Assembly (NCBI GenBank): GCA_963832445.1
Contig: CAWHUM010000009.1
Location: forward strand, 62,001-126,000
Source: AWTP1-13 sp963832445
Lineage (GTDB): Bacteria; Pseudomonadota; Alphaproteobacteria; Rhizobiales; Hyphomicrobiaceae
Reading direction: 5' to 3'
DNA: 64,000 bases
Below the pieces are notes generated by a model. It searched no databases, was not told the origin of the DNA, and saw only the letters and a program-made list of their open reading frames with translations. Position 1 is the first letter of the stretch. Each line of letters opens with the position of its first letter. A program made the translations under genes and the position numbers. This document shows positions 53,701 to 61,986 of this stretch, piece by piece.

Positions 53701-54540
53701 GGGTTCACCGGGCGCGACCACAAGCACCTCGCCATCCCCAAGGAGGACGAGAAGATCCGCTTCCGCGACGTGGTCGCGCAGCCGCGCAAGATCATCTCCT
53801 CGCCGGTGTGGTCGGGGCTAGAGAGCGAGAAGGTCTGCTACAACGCCGGCTACACCAACGTGCACGAGCTGATCCCCTGGCGCACGCTGACGGGCCGCCA
53901 GCAGCTCTACCAGGACCACCTGTGGATGCGGGCATTCGGCGAGGCGCTGTGCGTCTACCGGCCGCCCATCGACACGCGTTCGGTCAAGCCGGTGATCGAC
54001 TCCAAGCCCAACGGCGAGCGGCAGGTTGTCCTCAACTTCATCACGCCGCACCAGAAGTGGGGCATCCACTCCACCTACACCGACAATCTGCTGATGCTCA
54101 CCTTGAGCCGCGGCGGCCCCATCGTGTGGATCAGCGAGAAGGATGCTGCCAAGGCCGGCATCGTCGATAACGACTGGATCGAGGCCTACAACTCCAACGG
54201 CGCGCTGGTGGCCCGCGCCGTCGTCTCGCAGCGTGTGAAGCAGGGCATGTGCATGATGTATCACGCGCAGGAGAAGATCGTGAATGTGCCGGGCTCGGAG
54301 ATGACCGGCCAGCGCGGCGGCATCCACAATTCGGTGACGCGCGCGGTGATCAAGCCCACGCACATGATCGGCGGCTACGCCCAGCAGTCCTACGGCTTCA
54401 ACTACTACGGCACCATCGGCACCAACCGCGACGAGTTCGTGATCGTGCGCAAGATGGCCAAGGTCGACTGGCTTGACCGGCCGGCCGCCGACCAGCCGCA
54501 AGCCATGGCCATTGCCCCCAAAGTGGAGGCTGCAGAATGA
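50776..54540 (+). CDS. narG: Respiratory nitrate reductase alpha subunit
   Basis: A 1254-aa molybdoenzyme. Ligands of the FS0 [4Fe-4S] cluster are H50, C54, C58 (HGANCTGSCSW) and C93 (EPRGCSRG). Asp222 in MSFYDWYCDLPPSSPQTWGE is the Mo ligand of the NarG class. The cytoplasmic catalytic subunit reduces nitrate to nitrite with bis-MGD. There is no Tat signal, as expected for membrane-bound Nar facing the cytoplasm. ATG 50776 follows narK by 13 nt and the stop overlaps narH (ATGA). The length matches the usual 1240-1260 aa and no frameshift is seen. Confidence 0.97.
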   Translation: MSHFLDRLTFFKRIDGDFAGGHGITTNEDRRWEDGYRKRWQHDKIVRSTHGANCTGSCSWKIYVKGGIVTWETQQTDYPRTRPDLPNHEPRGCSRGASYSWYLYSGNRVKYPLVRSRLLKLWRQARTVRKPVAAWASIVEDPAKRAAYTKKRGLGGFVRATWDEVTEIIAAANAYTARTYGPDRVIGFSPIPAMSMVSYAAGSRYLSLLGGVCMSFYDWYCDLPPSSPQTWGEQTDVPESADWYNSGFLILWGSNVPQTRTPDAHFYTEVRYKGAKSVVISPDYSEASKFADLWISVKQGTDAALAMAMGHVILREFYIDRQAQYFEDYARQYTDMPMLVRLVKQGDHLVPDRLLRASDFADNLGETNNPEWKTVAYDETSESIVVPTGSVGFRWGEKGKWNLEEKEAGSRETNLQMSFAADKDELADVAFPYFGNREHDHFAGTDHPSVLVRKVPAKRVQLKDGGALVASVFDLFVANYGVDRGFGGSHAARSYNENVPYTPAWAEKITGVPRDQIIQVAREFARNAEKTKGRSMVIIGAAMNHWFHCDMNYRGVINMLVMCGCVGQSGGGWSHYVGQEKLRPQSGWLPLAFALDWARPPRQQNSTSFFYAHTDQWRYETLDVGEIVSPTAPPGPWDGALIDYNVRAERMGWLPSAPQLETNPLEVAKHAAASGKEPKDYVSGALKSGEIKLSCHDPDNPKNWPRNLFVWRSNLLGSSGKGHEYFLKHLLGTAHGVMGKQLGEMGAQKPTDVAWHDKAPEGKLDLLVTLDFRMSTTCVYSDIVLPTATWYEKNDLNTSDMHPFIHPLTGAVDPVWEAKSDWDIYKAIAKKFSEVAPEVLGVEKDVVLTPIMHDTPAEIAQAMDVKDWKRGECEPVPGKTMPAVTLVERDYPNLYKRFTSLGPLMSKLGNGGKGMAWNTEHEVDFLKRLNGVVTEEGPTKGLPKIESDIDAAEVILTLAPETNGEVAVKAWASLGGFTGRDHKHLAIPKEDEKIRFRDVVAQPRKIISSPVWSGLESEKVCYNAGYTNVHELIPWRTLTGRQQLYQDHLWMRAFGEALCVYRPPIDTRSVKPVIDSKPNGERQVVLNFITPHQKWGIHSTYTDNLLMLTLSRGGPIVWISEKDAAKAGIVDNDWIEAYNSNGALVARAVVSQRVKQGMCMMYHAQEKIVNVPGSEMTGQRGGIHNSVTRAVIKPTHMIGGYAQQSYGFNYYGTIGTNRDEFVIVRKMAKVDWLDRPAADQPQAMAIAPKVEAAE

Positions 54541-56057
54541 AGATCCGCGCGCAAATCGCGATGGTGCTGAATCTCGACAAGTGCATCGGGTGTCACACCT
54601 GCTCGGTCACCTGCAAGAACGTGTGGACCAACCGCGAAGGCATGGAATACGCTTGGTTCAACAACGTCGAGACCAAGCCCGGCATCGGCTATCCCAAGGA
54701 TTGGGAGAACCAGGAGCGTTGGAACGGCGGTTGGGTCAGAAAGCGCAACGGCAAGATCGAGCCGAAGATCGGCGGCAAGTGGCGCGTGCTCGCCAAGATC
54801 TTCGCCAACCCCGATCTGCCCGAGATCGACGACTACTACGAGCCCTTCACCTTCGATTACGAGCACCTGCAGCGGGCGCCCGAGATGCAGGCGTCTCCGA
54901 CCGCACGCCCGCGCTCGCTGATCACGGGTGAGCGCATGGAGAAGATCGAGTGGGGCCCGAACTGGGAGGAGATCCTGGGAGGCGAGTTCTCCAAACGCTC
55001 GGCCGACTACAACTTCGAGGGCATACAGAAGGAGATCTACGGGCAGTTCGAAAACACCTTCATGATGTATCTGCCGAGGCTGTGCGAGCACTGCCTCAAC
55101 CCGGCGTGCGTGGCAGCTTGCCCCTCCGGCGCCATCTACAAGCGCGAGGAGGACGGCATCGTTCTCATCGACCAGGACAAATGCCGCGGCTGGCGCATGT
55201 GCGTCTCCGGCTGCCCCTACAAGAAGATCTATTATAACTGGTCGAGCGGCAAATCCGAGAAGTGCATCTTTTGCTATCCGCGCATCGAGGCGGGGCAGCC
55301 CACGGTTTGCTCGGAGACCTGCGTCGGCCGTATCCGCTACCTCGGCGTCGTGCTCTATGACGCCGACGGCATCGAGAGGGCGGCGAGCGTCAAGGACGAG
55401 AAGGACCTCTACGAGGCCCAGCTCTCGATCTTCCTCGATCCGAACGACCCGGGGGTGATCGCCCAAGCTCGTGCCGACGGCGTTCCGGAGGCCTGGCTGG
55501 AAGCGGCCAAAAGATCGCCGATCTGGAAGATGGCGATGGAATGGAAGGTAGCCTTCCCGCTGCATCCCGAGTACCGCACGCTGCCGATGGTATGGTACGT
55601 GCCGCCGCTCTCCCCCATCCAGTCGGCGGCCGAGGCCGGCAAGATGGGTAGCGACGGGGCCATGCCCGACGTGCGCTCGCTGCGCATCCCCCTCAAGTAC
55701 CTGGCCAATCTGCTCACCGCCGGCGACGAAGAGCCAGTTGCTCGCGGTCTGGAGCGCATGCTCGCCATGCGCGCCTACATGCGGGCCAAGACCATCGACG
55801 GCGTCATCGACGAGGGCATCGCCAAGAAAGTCGGTCTCTCCGGCCTGCAGATCGAGGACATGTACCAGATCATGGCGATTGCCAACTACGAGGACCGGTT
55901 CGTCATCCCGACCGTGCACCGGGAGTTGGGGGAGGACGCCTACGATCTTAGAGGCTCGTGCGGCTTCTCGTTCGGCAACGGTTGCTCGGACGGCCGTACC
56001 GAAACCAGCCTGTTCGGCGGTCCCAAGAAGGCCAAGACGCCGATGGAGGTCGCGTGA
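54537..56057 (+). CDS. narH: Respiratory nitrate reductase beta subunit
   Basis: A 506-aa ferredoxin-like subunit that carries electrons from NarI to NarG. Cys groups: CIGCHTCSVTC near residue 16, CEHCLNPACVAAC near 184, CRGWRMCVSGCPYKK near 217 (the Trp-containing [3Fe-4S] site) and KCIFCYPRIEAGQPTVCSET near 244. It contains one [3Fe-4S] and three [4Fe-4S] clusters by analogy. ATG 54537 overlaps narG by 4 nt; the end overlaps narJ. No transmembrane segment. Confidence 0.97.
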   Translation: MKIRAQIAMVLNLDKCIGCHTCSVTCKNVWTNREGMEYAWFNNVETKPGIGYPKDWENQERWNGGWVRKRNGKIEPKIGGKWRVLAKIFANPDLPEIDDYYEPFTFDYEHLQRAPEMQASPTARPRSLITGERMEKIEWGPNWEEILGGEFSKRSADYNFEGIQKEIYGQFENTFMMYLPRLCEHCLNPACVAACPSGAIYKREEDGIVLIDQDKCRGWRMCVSGCPYKKIYYNWSSGKSEKCIFCYPRIEAGQPTVCSETCVGRIRYLGVVLYDADGIERAASVKDEKDLYEAQLSIFLDPNDPGVIAQARADGVPEAWLEAAKRSPIWKMAMEWKVAFPLHPEYRTLPMVWYVPPLSPIQSAAEAGKMGSDGAMPDVRSLRIPLKYLANLLTAGDEEPVARGLERMLAMRAYMRAKTIDGVIDEGIAKKVGLSGLQIEDMYQIMAIANYEDRFVIPTVHRELGEDAYDLRGSCGFSFGNGCSDGRTETSLFGGPKKAKTPMEVA

Positions 56058-56809
56058 TGCGCAAGACCCTGAAGGTGCTCTCCGCCCTGCTGACCTACCC
56101 GACGTCGGAGCTGCAGGCCGCGGTCGCCGAGATGCGCGCGGCGCTCGATGCGGAAGCACGCCTGCCGCAGAGGAACCGCGACCGTCTCGAGCGGCTCCTG
56201 GAGGAGATCGCCGGCGGCGACCTCTACGACCTGCAGGAGCGCTATGTCCTGCTGTTCGACCGCACGCGCTCGCTGTCGCTACACCTCTTCGAGCACGTGC
56301 ACGGCGAGAGCCGCGACCGCGGCCAGGCGATGGTGGACCTCAAGGCTCTCTACGAGCGCCACGGCCTGTTCATGAGCTCGAGCGAGCTACCGGATCACCT
56401 GCCGCTGTTCCTGGAATTCCTGTCCCAGATCCCAGAGGCCGAGGCCCGCGATCTCCTCGAGGAAACGTCGCATGTGCTGGAGGCGATCCGCCTGCGCCTC
56501 AAGAAGCGCAAGGTGGCATACTCGTCGGTATTCTCCTGTGCCCAGGCGCTAGCGCATGCCAAGCCGCAGACCGAGATCCTGGCTGCACTAATGGGCGAGC
56601 CGGACGAGGACCCCAACGACCTCGCCGCCCTCGACGCGGCCTGGGAAGAGGAGGAGGTCACCTTCGGCCCCGGCGCCGCGGCGGCCGCGCAATGCGGCAA
56701 GGACGGGCTCGCGGCCAAGCTACGCGCCGCCCGCCGGCCCGCTCCGGGAGTGCCGGTGCCCGAGCCCAGGCGTCCCGTCGTCACCTACAGCCAATCCAAC
56801 CGCGCCTGA
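56057..56809 (+). CDS. narJ: Nitrate reductase assembly chaperone
   Basis: A 250-aa NarJ/TorD-family chaperone needed for cofactor insertion into NarG and membrane attachment of NarGH. Family features: LSALLTYPTSELQAAVAEMR, then LFEHVHGESRDRGQAMVDLK and LPDHLPLFLEFLSQIPEAEA. The ATG at 56057 overlaps the narH stop by 1 nt. The C-terminus is Ala/Pro-rich and may be flexible. It is not part of the final enzyme. Confidence 0.94.
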   Translation: MRKTLKVLSALLTYPTSELQAAVAEMRAALDAEARLPQRNRDRLERLLEEIAGGDLYDLQERYVLLFDRTRSLSLHLFEHVHGESRDRGQAMVDLKALYERHGLFMSSSELPDHLPLFLEFLSQIPEAEARDLLEETSHVLEAIRLRLKKRKVAYSSVFSCAQALAHAKPQTEILAALMGEPDEDPNDLAALDAAWEEEEVTFGPGAAAAAQCGKDGLAAKLRAARRPAPGVPVPEPRRPVVTYSQSNRA

Positions 56810-56819
56810 GGAGGGCCCC

Positions 56820-57551
56820 ATGCGCGACGCCATCAATCACATCGCGTTCGGCTGGTACCCCTACCTGTGCCTGACCGTGTTCCTGCTCGGCAGCCTGCTG
56901 CGCTTCGACCGCGAGCAGTACACCTGGAAGACGGGCTCCAGCCAGCTTCTGCGCCGCCGCCAACTGATGTGGGGCTCCAACCTGTTCCACGTGGGCATCC
57001 TGGTGATCTTCGTGGGTCACTTCGTGGGGCTGCTCACCCCCATCTGGGTGTTCGACATGATGGGCATCGGCCACGGCTTCAAGCAGCTGATGGCGATCTG
57101 GATCGGCGGCATCGCCGGCATCTTCTGTCTTATCGGCATCGCCCTCCTCACACACCGGCGGCTGTTCAATGCGCGCATCCGCGCCACCTCCTCGTTCGGC
57201 GACATCGCCATCCTGCTGATCCTGTTCGCCCAGCTCCTGCTCGGGCTCGCCACGATTCCTGTCTCGATGGGCCACCTCGACGGCCACGAGATGGTCAAGT
57301 TCATGGATTGGGCGCAGGGCATCCTGGTGCTGCGCGCCAACTCGTGGACGTTGGTGGCCGACGCACACCCGATCTTCAAGTTGCACCTGTTTCTCGGCAT
57401 GACCATCTTCCTGGTGTTCCCCTTCACGCGCCTCGTGCACGTGTGGAGCGCGCCCATCTGGTATCTGGGCCGCCGCGGCTACCAAGTGGTGCGCTCGAGC
57501 GGGCGTCCCGCAGGTACGCCGGTGCGCCGCAACGTCCAGCCGGCGGAGTGA
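56820..57551 (+). CDS. narI: Respiratory nitrate reductase gamma subunit (cytochrome b)
   Basis: A 243-aa membrane quinol oxidase with five helices. Heme b ligands: H57 and H67 (GSNLFHVGILVIFVGHFVGL) and the pair in IFKLHLFLGMTIFLVF and RLVHVWS. It passes electrons from the quinol pool to NarH. It starts 10 nt after narJ with GAGGAG before the ATG. The C-terminal 25 residues are basic. The parvulin gene begins 4 nt after its stop. Confidence 0.96.
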   Translation: MRDAINHIAFGWYPYLCLTVFLLGSLLRFDREQYTWKTGSSQLLRRRQLMWGSNLFHVGILVIFVGHFVGLLTPIWVFDMMGIGHGFKQLMAIWIGGIAGIFCLIGIALLTHRRLFNARIRATSSFGDIAILLILFAQLLLGLATIPVSMGHLDGHEMVKFMDWAQGILVLRANSWTLVADAHPIFKLHLFLGMTIFLVFPFTRLVHVWSAPIWYLGRRGYQVVRSSGRPAGTPVRRNVQPAE

Positions 57552-57555
57552 GACC

Positions 57556-58389
57556 ATGTCCTGCTCGGTTCGCTCCGTTATCGCTGGCGCCGCCAGAGTT
57601 CCCGTGACGGTCAATGGCGTCACGATCGCTCATGACCTGATTTCGCGCGAAGCGCAGAACCATCCCGCGCCGAAGCCGATCGACGCCTGGCGGGCCGCCG
57701 CCCGGGCGCTGGCCGTACGCGAGCTGCTGCTGCAGGAGGCGCACCGGCTCGGGCTGCAGCCCGAGCCGATTGCCGACGGCGAGGGGCGGCGGGAAACCGA
57801 CGAGGAGGCGCTGATCCGTGGCGTGATCGACGCGCAGGTCGCAACGCCGGATGCCGACGCCGATTCTTGCCGGCGCTACTACGAGCACAACCGCACGCGC
57901 TTCCGCTCGCCCGATATCTACGAGGCCTCGCACATCCTGATCGCCGCGCGCCGTGGCCAGGCCGATGCATACAACGCTGCTCGCGAGCGAGCCTTGGCCC
58001 TCCTCTCCCACCTCCAGGCGCAGCCGCAGCATTTCGCGGAGCTGGCCAGGGAGCATTCCGATTGCCCCTCCGGGACAGCGGGCGGCAACCTCGGACAGCT
58101 CACGAGGGGAGATACGACGCCCGAGTTCGAGCAGGCACTTCTGGCGCTGCATCCGGGGGAAACGACTACCACGCCAGTCGAGACGCGCTACGGCTTCCAC
58201 ATTGTCCGGCTCGAACGGCAAATCCCTGGTCGGGAGTTGCCGTTCGCGGCCGTGCGGGAAAGGATCGCCGAGTATCTGGTCGAGCGCAGCCGCCGCCTGG
58301 CCATCGCCCAGTACGTCGCGCGCCTGGCGGCTAGCGCGCAACTGAGCGGGGTGGAACTACCCAAGCCCGACGAGTTCAGGGTGCATTGA
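57556..58389 (+). CDS. PpiC/parvulin-type peptidyl-prolyl isomerase of the nar operon
   Basis: A 277-aa protein of the NifM/NarM-like parvulin type. Residues about 120-235 form the rotamase domain: EASHILIAARRGQADAYNAA, HSDCPSGTAGGNLGQLTRGD and VETRYGFHIVRLERQIPGRE. The N-terminal part (VPVTVNGVTIAHDLISREAQ) is SurA/NifM-like. No clear Sec signal, so it is likely cytoplasmic. In many proteobacteria such a gene follows narI and aids maturation of the enzyme. ATG 57565 region alternatives are not better; the start at 57556 is 4 nt after narI. Confidence 0.9.
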   Translation: MSCSVRSVIAGAARVPVTVNGVTIAHDLISREAQNHPAPKPIDAWRAAARALAVRELLLQEAHRLGLQPEPIADGEGRRETDEEALIRGVIDAQVATPDADADSCRRYYEHNRTRFRSPDIYEASHILIAARRGQADAYNAARERALALLSHLQAQPQHFAELAREHSDCPSGTAGGNLGQLTRGDTTPEFEQALLALHPGETTTTPVETRYGFHIVRLERQIPGRELPFAAVRERIAEYLVERSRRLAIAQYVARLAASAQLSGVELPKPDEFRVH

Positions 58390-58399
58390 GGCAACTACG

Positions 58400-58744
58400 A
58401 TGACGCTCGGCTCCATCATCGCAAGGCTGGACGATGAGACCTTCGTCGAGCAAGCCCTGGCGGGCCTTGATGACCTCGTGCTGATTGCGCGATTGCGCTC
58501 GGCTGCCGAGGCCGCGCAGGAACCCCTAGGCAGCTTTGCGTCGCTGATGGTGGGCCGTTTCGTGCAGCACGCGCAGGATGACAAATGGCTTGCGCTGATG
58601 ACCGCCGCCAGTCGGGCTGACGATCCCGCGGCGGGTGCCCTGCGCCGCATCCTTCTGGACGCCCTGCCGGGCCAAGAGCAGTCCGAAGTGGTTCTGCATC
58701 GCCACAACCCGCAAGACGATGATGGCGATGGCAACGACAGCTGA
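58400..58744 (+). CDS. Conserved hypothetical protein of the nar operon, 114 aa
   Basis: A 114-aa acidic, helical protein: MTLGSIIARLDDETFVEQAL, LDDLVLIARLRSAAEAAQEP and SLMVGRFVQHAQDDKWLALM. The C-terminus is Asp/Asn-rich (DDDGDGNDS). No domain is recognised. It follows the parvulin by 10 nt and overlaps the start of nnrS, so it is co-transcribed with nitrate reduction genes. Similar short proteins appear after nar-linked parvulins in alphaproteobacteria. Function unknown. Confidence 0.78.
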   Translation: MTLGSIIARLDDETFVEQALAGLDDLVLIARLRSAAEAAQEPLGSFASLMVGRFVQHAQDDKWLALMTAASRADDPAAGALRRILLDALPGQEQSEVVLHRHNPQDDDGDGNDS

Positions 58745-59700
58745 ACGCATCCGTACGCACAGCGGGCCGGCCATTCTCAGCTACGGCTTCAGGCCGTTCT
58801 TCCTTTCTGGTGCTGTGTGGGCCGCGCTGGTCGTTGCTCTGTGGTCGCCGATGCTCGCAGGCTCGCTCGCCATCCCCACCGCGTTCTCCCCGCTCGAATG
58901 GCATGTGCACGAGCTTTTGTACGGCTACGTGCCTGCCATTGTCGCGGGTTTCCTGCTGACCGCGGTCCCCAATTGGACCGGCCGCTTGCCGGTTACGGGA
59001 GTCCCGCTTCTGCTGCTCGTGTCCCTATGGGCTAGTGGCCGATTGGCGGTGCTTGTCCCAGGGCACGTCGGCATCATAACAGCCGCGATCATCGATCTCC
59101 TGTTTCTTGCCTCGCTCGCAAGCGTGATTGCGCGGGAAATCATCGCCGGACCCAATTTGCGCAACCTCAAGGTGCTCGCTCTCGTCGGCCGGCGCCGCGG
59201 CGGTTGGCGCCTGGATCGCCATGCCGCACGCCACGCCGACAGCCGTTCTTGCTGGAGCCGCCGGTCTGCTGCACGCGATGCGCCTGGCGCGATGGGCCGG
59301 CTATCGCACGGCTGGCGAGCCGCTGGTCCTCGTGCTGCACGTGGCGTACGCGTTCGTGCCCATTGGCTTCTTCCTCCTGGCGTTGGCGATCGCAGTGCCA
59401 GGGCAGGTTCTGCCCGCGGGCGCATTGCACGCATGGACCGTCGGCGCCATAGGCACCATGACGCTCGCCGTCATGACGCGGGCGAGCCTTGGCCACACGG
59501 GACAGGCGTTGGTTGCTTCGCCGTTGACGCAGCTCATCTACGGGGCGATTGTGATCGCCGCCGTGGCTCGCGTCCTTAGCGCATTCGACATTTGGCGCGA
59601 TGGCTTATTGACAGTTTCCGCAACTGCGTGGGTGGCGGCGTTTGGCGGCTTTGTGGTGAGTTTCGGCCCACTGCTGCTCAAGCCGCGCGTTCGCTCGTGA
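58719..59700 (+). pseudogene. nnrS: NnrS family protein with internal deletion and frame change
   Basis: NnrS is a heme/copper membrane protein linked to NO stress and denitrification; the family is about 390-400 aa with 12 helices. Here the N-terminal part (ILSYGFRPFFLSGAVWAALV, then LEWHVHELLYGYVPAIVAGF and LLTAVPNWTGRLP) is good, and the C-terminal part (LLHAMRLARWAGYRTAGEPL, then AWTVGAIGTMTLAVMTRASL) is good, but in another frame. About 70 residues with the conserved GGRxxPSFTRN region are missing at 59180-59195, right after RNLKVLALVG. The product would be non-functional, unlike the single-base frameshifts elsewhere. Start 58719, 58722 or 58728. Confidence 0.8.
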
Positions 59701-59707
59701 CCGAACC

Positions 59708-59851
59708 ATGTCGGACGCCGCCTTCGGCATCTATCTTGCGTGGTCGGACAGATATCTGCGGGTGGAGCCGAACAGCCTCGACGACCATCTCTGGCGAGGT
59801 GCGGCGCTACAACGGTGCCTCTTGTCCAAAGGTGAATCTGTGCGTCGATAA
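59708..59851 (+). CDS. Possible 47-aa small ORF
   Basis: MSDAAFGIYLAWSDRYLRVE followed by PNSLDDHLWRGAALQRCLLS starts 8 nt after the nnrS stop. It has reasonable codon composition but a weak ribosome site and no recognised family. It could be a short true protein, a remnant of a larger gene, or noise. Confidence 0.25.
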   Translation: MSDAAFGIYLAWSDRYLRVEPNSLDDHLWRGAALQRCLLSKGESVRR

Positions 59852-60145
59852 ATGTGCATGATGGACAGCCCTTGCGCCCAGGATTGCGTTGGTTGGCGTT
59901 GAAGGCTGGATCGAAGCGATCAAGGTGCTCCCAAGCGGCCATTGCATGCCCGAGAAATCGGTAGCTCAGCGGTACTTAGGCGTTTCCAAGGCGATGAGCT
60001 TTCCGTAGTCTGCGGGCGATACGGCGACGGTTCCAGCCGCTCTGCAAACACGCCCCCAGCGCGGTTGGCGCGACGAGCACCTACATCAGACTCGACGGTG
60101 CCAAGCGGGTAGTGCAGTGGCAAACGACAAGCGCGGATTACTCTA
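59852..60145. other. Intergenic region, no gene seen
   Basis: About 290 bp between the nnrS region and the Crp-type gene. No box, terminator or RNA structure was recognised. Confidence 0.5.
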
Positions 60146-60829
60146 GTGCGTGAATACAGCATCGGCATCTCACAAGACTTGGCGCCCGTGCTGTCGCCCG
60201 AGCAGGTCGAACTCCTACTCGGCACCGGCCGCATGAAGAGCTTCGCGCGCAATCAGATGCTGTATCGTCAGGGCGAGCCCGCCGAGCATGTCTTTCTGTT
60301 GCTGGACGGCATCGTCCAATCGCTACTGGTGAGTTCCGCCGGACACGAATCGCTGCTGCGCATTCACCTCCCCGGTAGCATTCTCGGCCTTACCGCGCTC
60401 GGCACCGTGGTTTGGCGGGATGCCAGCGCCAAGGCCGTCGAGCCGGTAACCGTCGCCGCCATCCTCCGTCAGGATATGCAGCGCCTCATCAGCAACAACG
60501 CTGAGCTCGGCCTTCGCCTGATCCGGCTGCTCGTCGATCGCATGCGCGACTTTCACTTCCGGGTCGGCGAGTTGCACTCGCAGACAGTGGAACAAAGGCT
60601 GGCGCGCGTTCTGCTCGCGATCTGCCAACGCGAGCAGGGCGGAACCAACCCCGACGGCATGGCAGGCGTATCGCTGACGCATCAGGATCTCGCGCATCTC
60701 GTCAACTCGAGGCGCCAGACCGTATCCACCATCCTGAGCCAATTCGCGGAAGCTGGCTATATCGCCAGGAAAGGGCGCCGCCTGCAGTTGACGAACATCA
60801 AAGCACTCGCCAACCTCATCCCGAACTGA
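60146..60829 (+). CDS. Crp/Fnr-family regulator upstream of tctCBA
   Basis: A 227-aa regulator with an N-terminal cyclic-nucleotide-binding-like barrel (YRQGEPAEHVFLLLDGIVQS, then RIHLPGSILGLTALG) and a C-terminal helix-turn-helix (THQDLAHLVNSRRQTVSTIL). The recognition helix SRRQTVSTIL has QTVS rather than E-SR, so it reads another site than FNR. It has no Cys cluster. Start GTG 60146, without a strong ribosome site. It lies 138 nt before tctC, in the same direction, with a terminator at its stop. Confidence 0.85.
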   Translation: MREYSIGISQDLAPVLSPEQVELLLGTGRMKSFARNQMLYRQGEPAEHVFLLLDGIVQSLLVSSAGHESLLRIHLPGSILGLTALGTVVWRDASAKAVEPVTVAAILRQDMQRLISNNAELGLRLIRLLVDRMRDFHFRVGELHSQTVEQRLARVLLAICQREQGGTNPDGMAGVSLTHQDLAHLVNSRRQTVSTILSQFAEAGYIARKGRRLQLTNIKALANLIPN

Positions 60830-60836
60830 GGTTTTT
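60812..60836 (+). terminator. Intrinsic terminator overlapping the Crp-type gene stop codon
   Basis: AACCTCA (60812-60818) pairs with TGAGGTT (60827-60833), and the T-tract runs 60831-60836. The TGA stop lies in the right arm. Confidence 0.5.
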
Positions 60837-60967
60837 TGCGAACGGCACTGTCACCCAGCTGACATACAGATCCGGCCCGGAGTGTTTCGATTTGGTCTTT
60901 GGTTAAGTCTCAAGTATCTCGCCAAGAGATCCCGGTCGCGAAGACGGCCGGTCAGGGAGGAACGCGA

Positions 60968-61918
60968 ATGACACGCCACATCTGGCGCGCAATGATCGTG
61001 TTGGCCGTAGCTGCGGCCTTCACCAGTTCGGTAACGGTGCAGCGGATAGCCGCGCAGTCTTACCCGACCCGCCCCATAGAAATGATCGTGACCTGGGGCC
61101 CCGGCGGCGGCGCCGATCAGACGGGCCGCATGATCGGCAAGCTCCTCGAGCCGCTCTTGAAAGTCTCCGTGCCGGTCGAGAATATCGCCGGCGCATCAGG
61201 TGTTACGGGGCTCACCAAGCTGTTGGGCGGCCAGGCCGAGGGCTATCAGATCGCCATCATCACCGCCGACACGCTGGGGCTTCTCGCCGACCCCAAGCCG
61301 CCGCGATGGAGCCTGAACGATTTCGCGCCGATCGCCGTTCTCATCGTGCAGAACTCGGGTTTCTTCGTCAAAAGTGACGGCCCCTTGAAGACCTGGGCCG
61401 ATGTTGAAGCAAAGGCCAAGACCACCGAGCTCAAGGTCGCCGTCACCGGCTTCGGAACGCCGGATGACGTGGCCGTCGAGCAGATGAAGAAGCGCGGGCT
61501 GAAGCTGTTGTCGGTGCCCTTCGCCAAGCCCGCAGAGCGCTATGTCGCCGTCATTGGTGGGCATGCCGATCTGCTTTACGAGCAGGCGGGCGACATCCGC
61601 TCCTTCATCGAGAGCAAGCAGCTGGCGCCGGTGCTGTTCTTGTCGCGCGACCCGGTCCCGCAGTTTCCCAAGGTGACCACCACCAAGCAACTCGGAATGG
61701 ACCTCGTCCTCGACCAGTTCCGCACCGTTATGGCCAAGGCTGGGACCTCCGCCGAGCAAATAAAATTCCTCAGAGAAAAGGTGGTGGAGGCCACGAAGCA
61801 GCCGGAGTACGCTAAGTTTCTCGAGGACCAATGGGCCGACCCGAAAAGCGTCCTGATCGGGGATGCAGCTCTGGGATATGCGCGCGACCAGATCGAGGCG
61901 CTCAAGAAACTGAGATGA
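60968..61918 (+). CDS. tctC: Tripartite tricarboxylate transporter substrate-binding protein
   Basis: A 316-aa Bug/TctC-family periplasmic protein. A Sec signal (AMIVLAVAAAFTSSVTV) precedes QSYPTRPIEMIVTWGPGGGA, the usual mature start. VENIAGASGVTGLTKLLGGQ is the ligand-contact loop. ATG 60968 has GGAGG 8-9 nt upstream and fits the signal; the frame from 60899 is not needed. It delivers a carboxylate to TctBA. Followed by tctB 68 nt later. Confidence 0.92.
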   Translation: MTRHIWRAMIVLAVAAAFTSSVTVQRIAAQSYPTRPIEMIVTWGPGGGADQTGRMIGKLLEPLLKVSVPVENIAGASGVTGLTKLLGGQAEGYQIAIITADTLGLLADPKPPRWSLNDFAPIAVLIVQNSGFFVKSDGPLKTWADVEAKAKTTELKVAVTGFGTPDDVAVEQMKKRGLKLLSVPFAKPAERYVAVIGGHADLLYEQAGDIRSFIESKQLAPVLFLSRDPVPQFPKVTTTKQLGMDLVLDQFRTVMAKAGTSAEQIKFLREKVVEATKQPEYAKFLEDQWADPKSVLIGDAALGYARDQIEALKKLR

Positions 61919-61986
61919 TGCGGCCGGTTTGCCGGCGGTCGATAGTTGGCGAGCTGGCGGCATGCCAACAGAGACGTAGTGGGTAA

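Noticed and set aside
50944..53727. A 927-aa open frame on the minus strand opposite narG
   Set aside because: It is a high-GC shadow of narG; the translation is Arg/His/Val-rich with no domain, while narG is clearly coding.
54405..56159. A 584-aa minus-strand open frame opposite narH
   Set aside because: It mirrors narH, whose Fe-S cysteine motifs are unambiguous.
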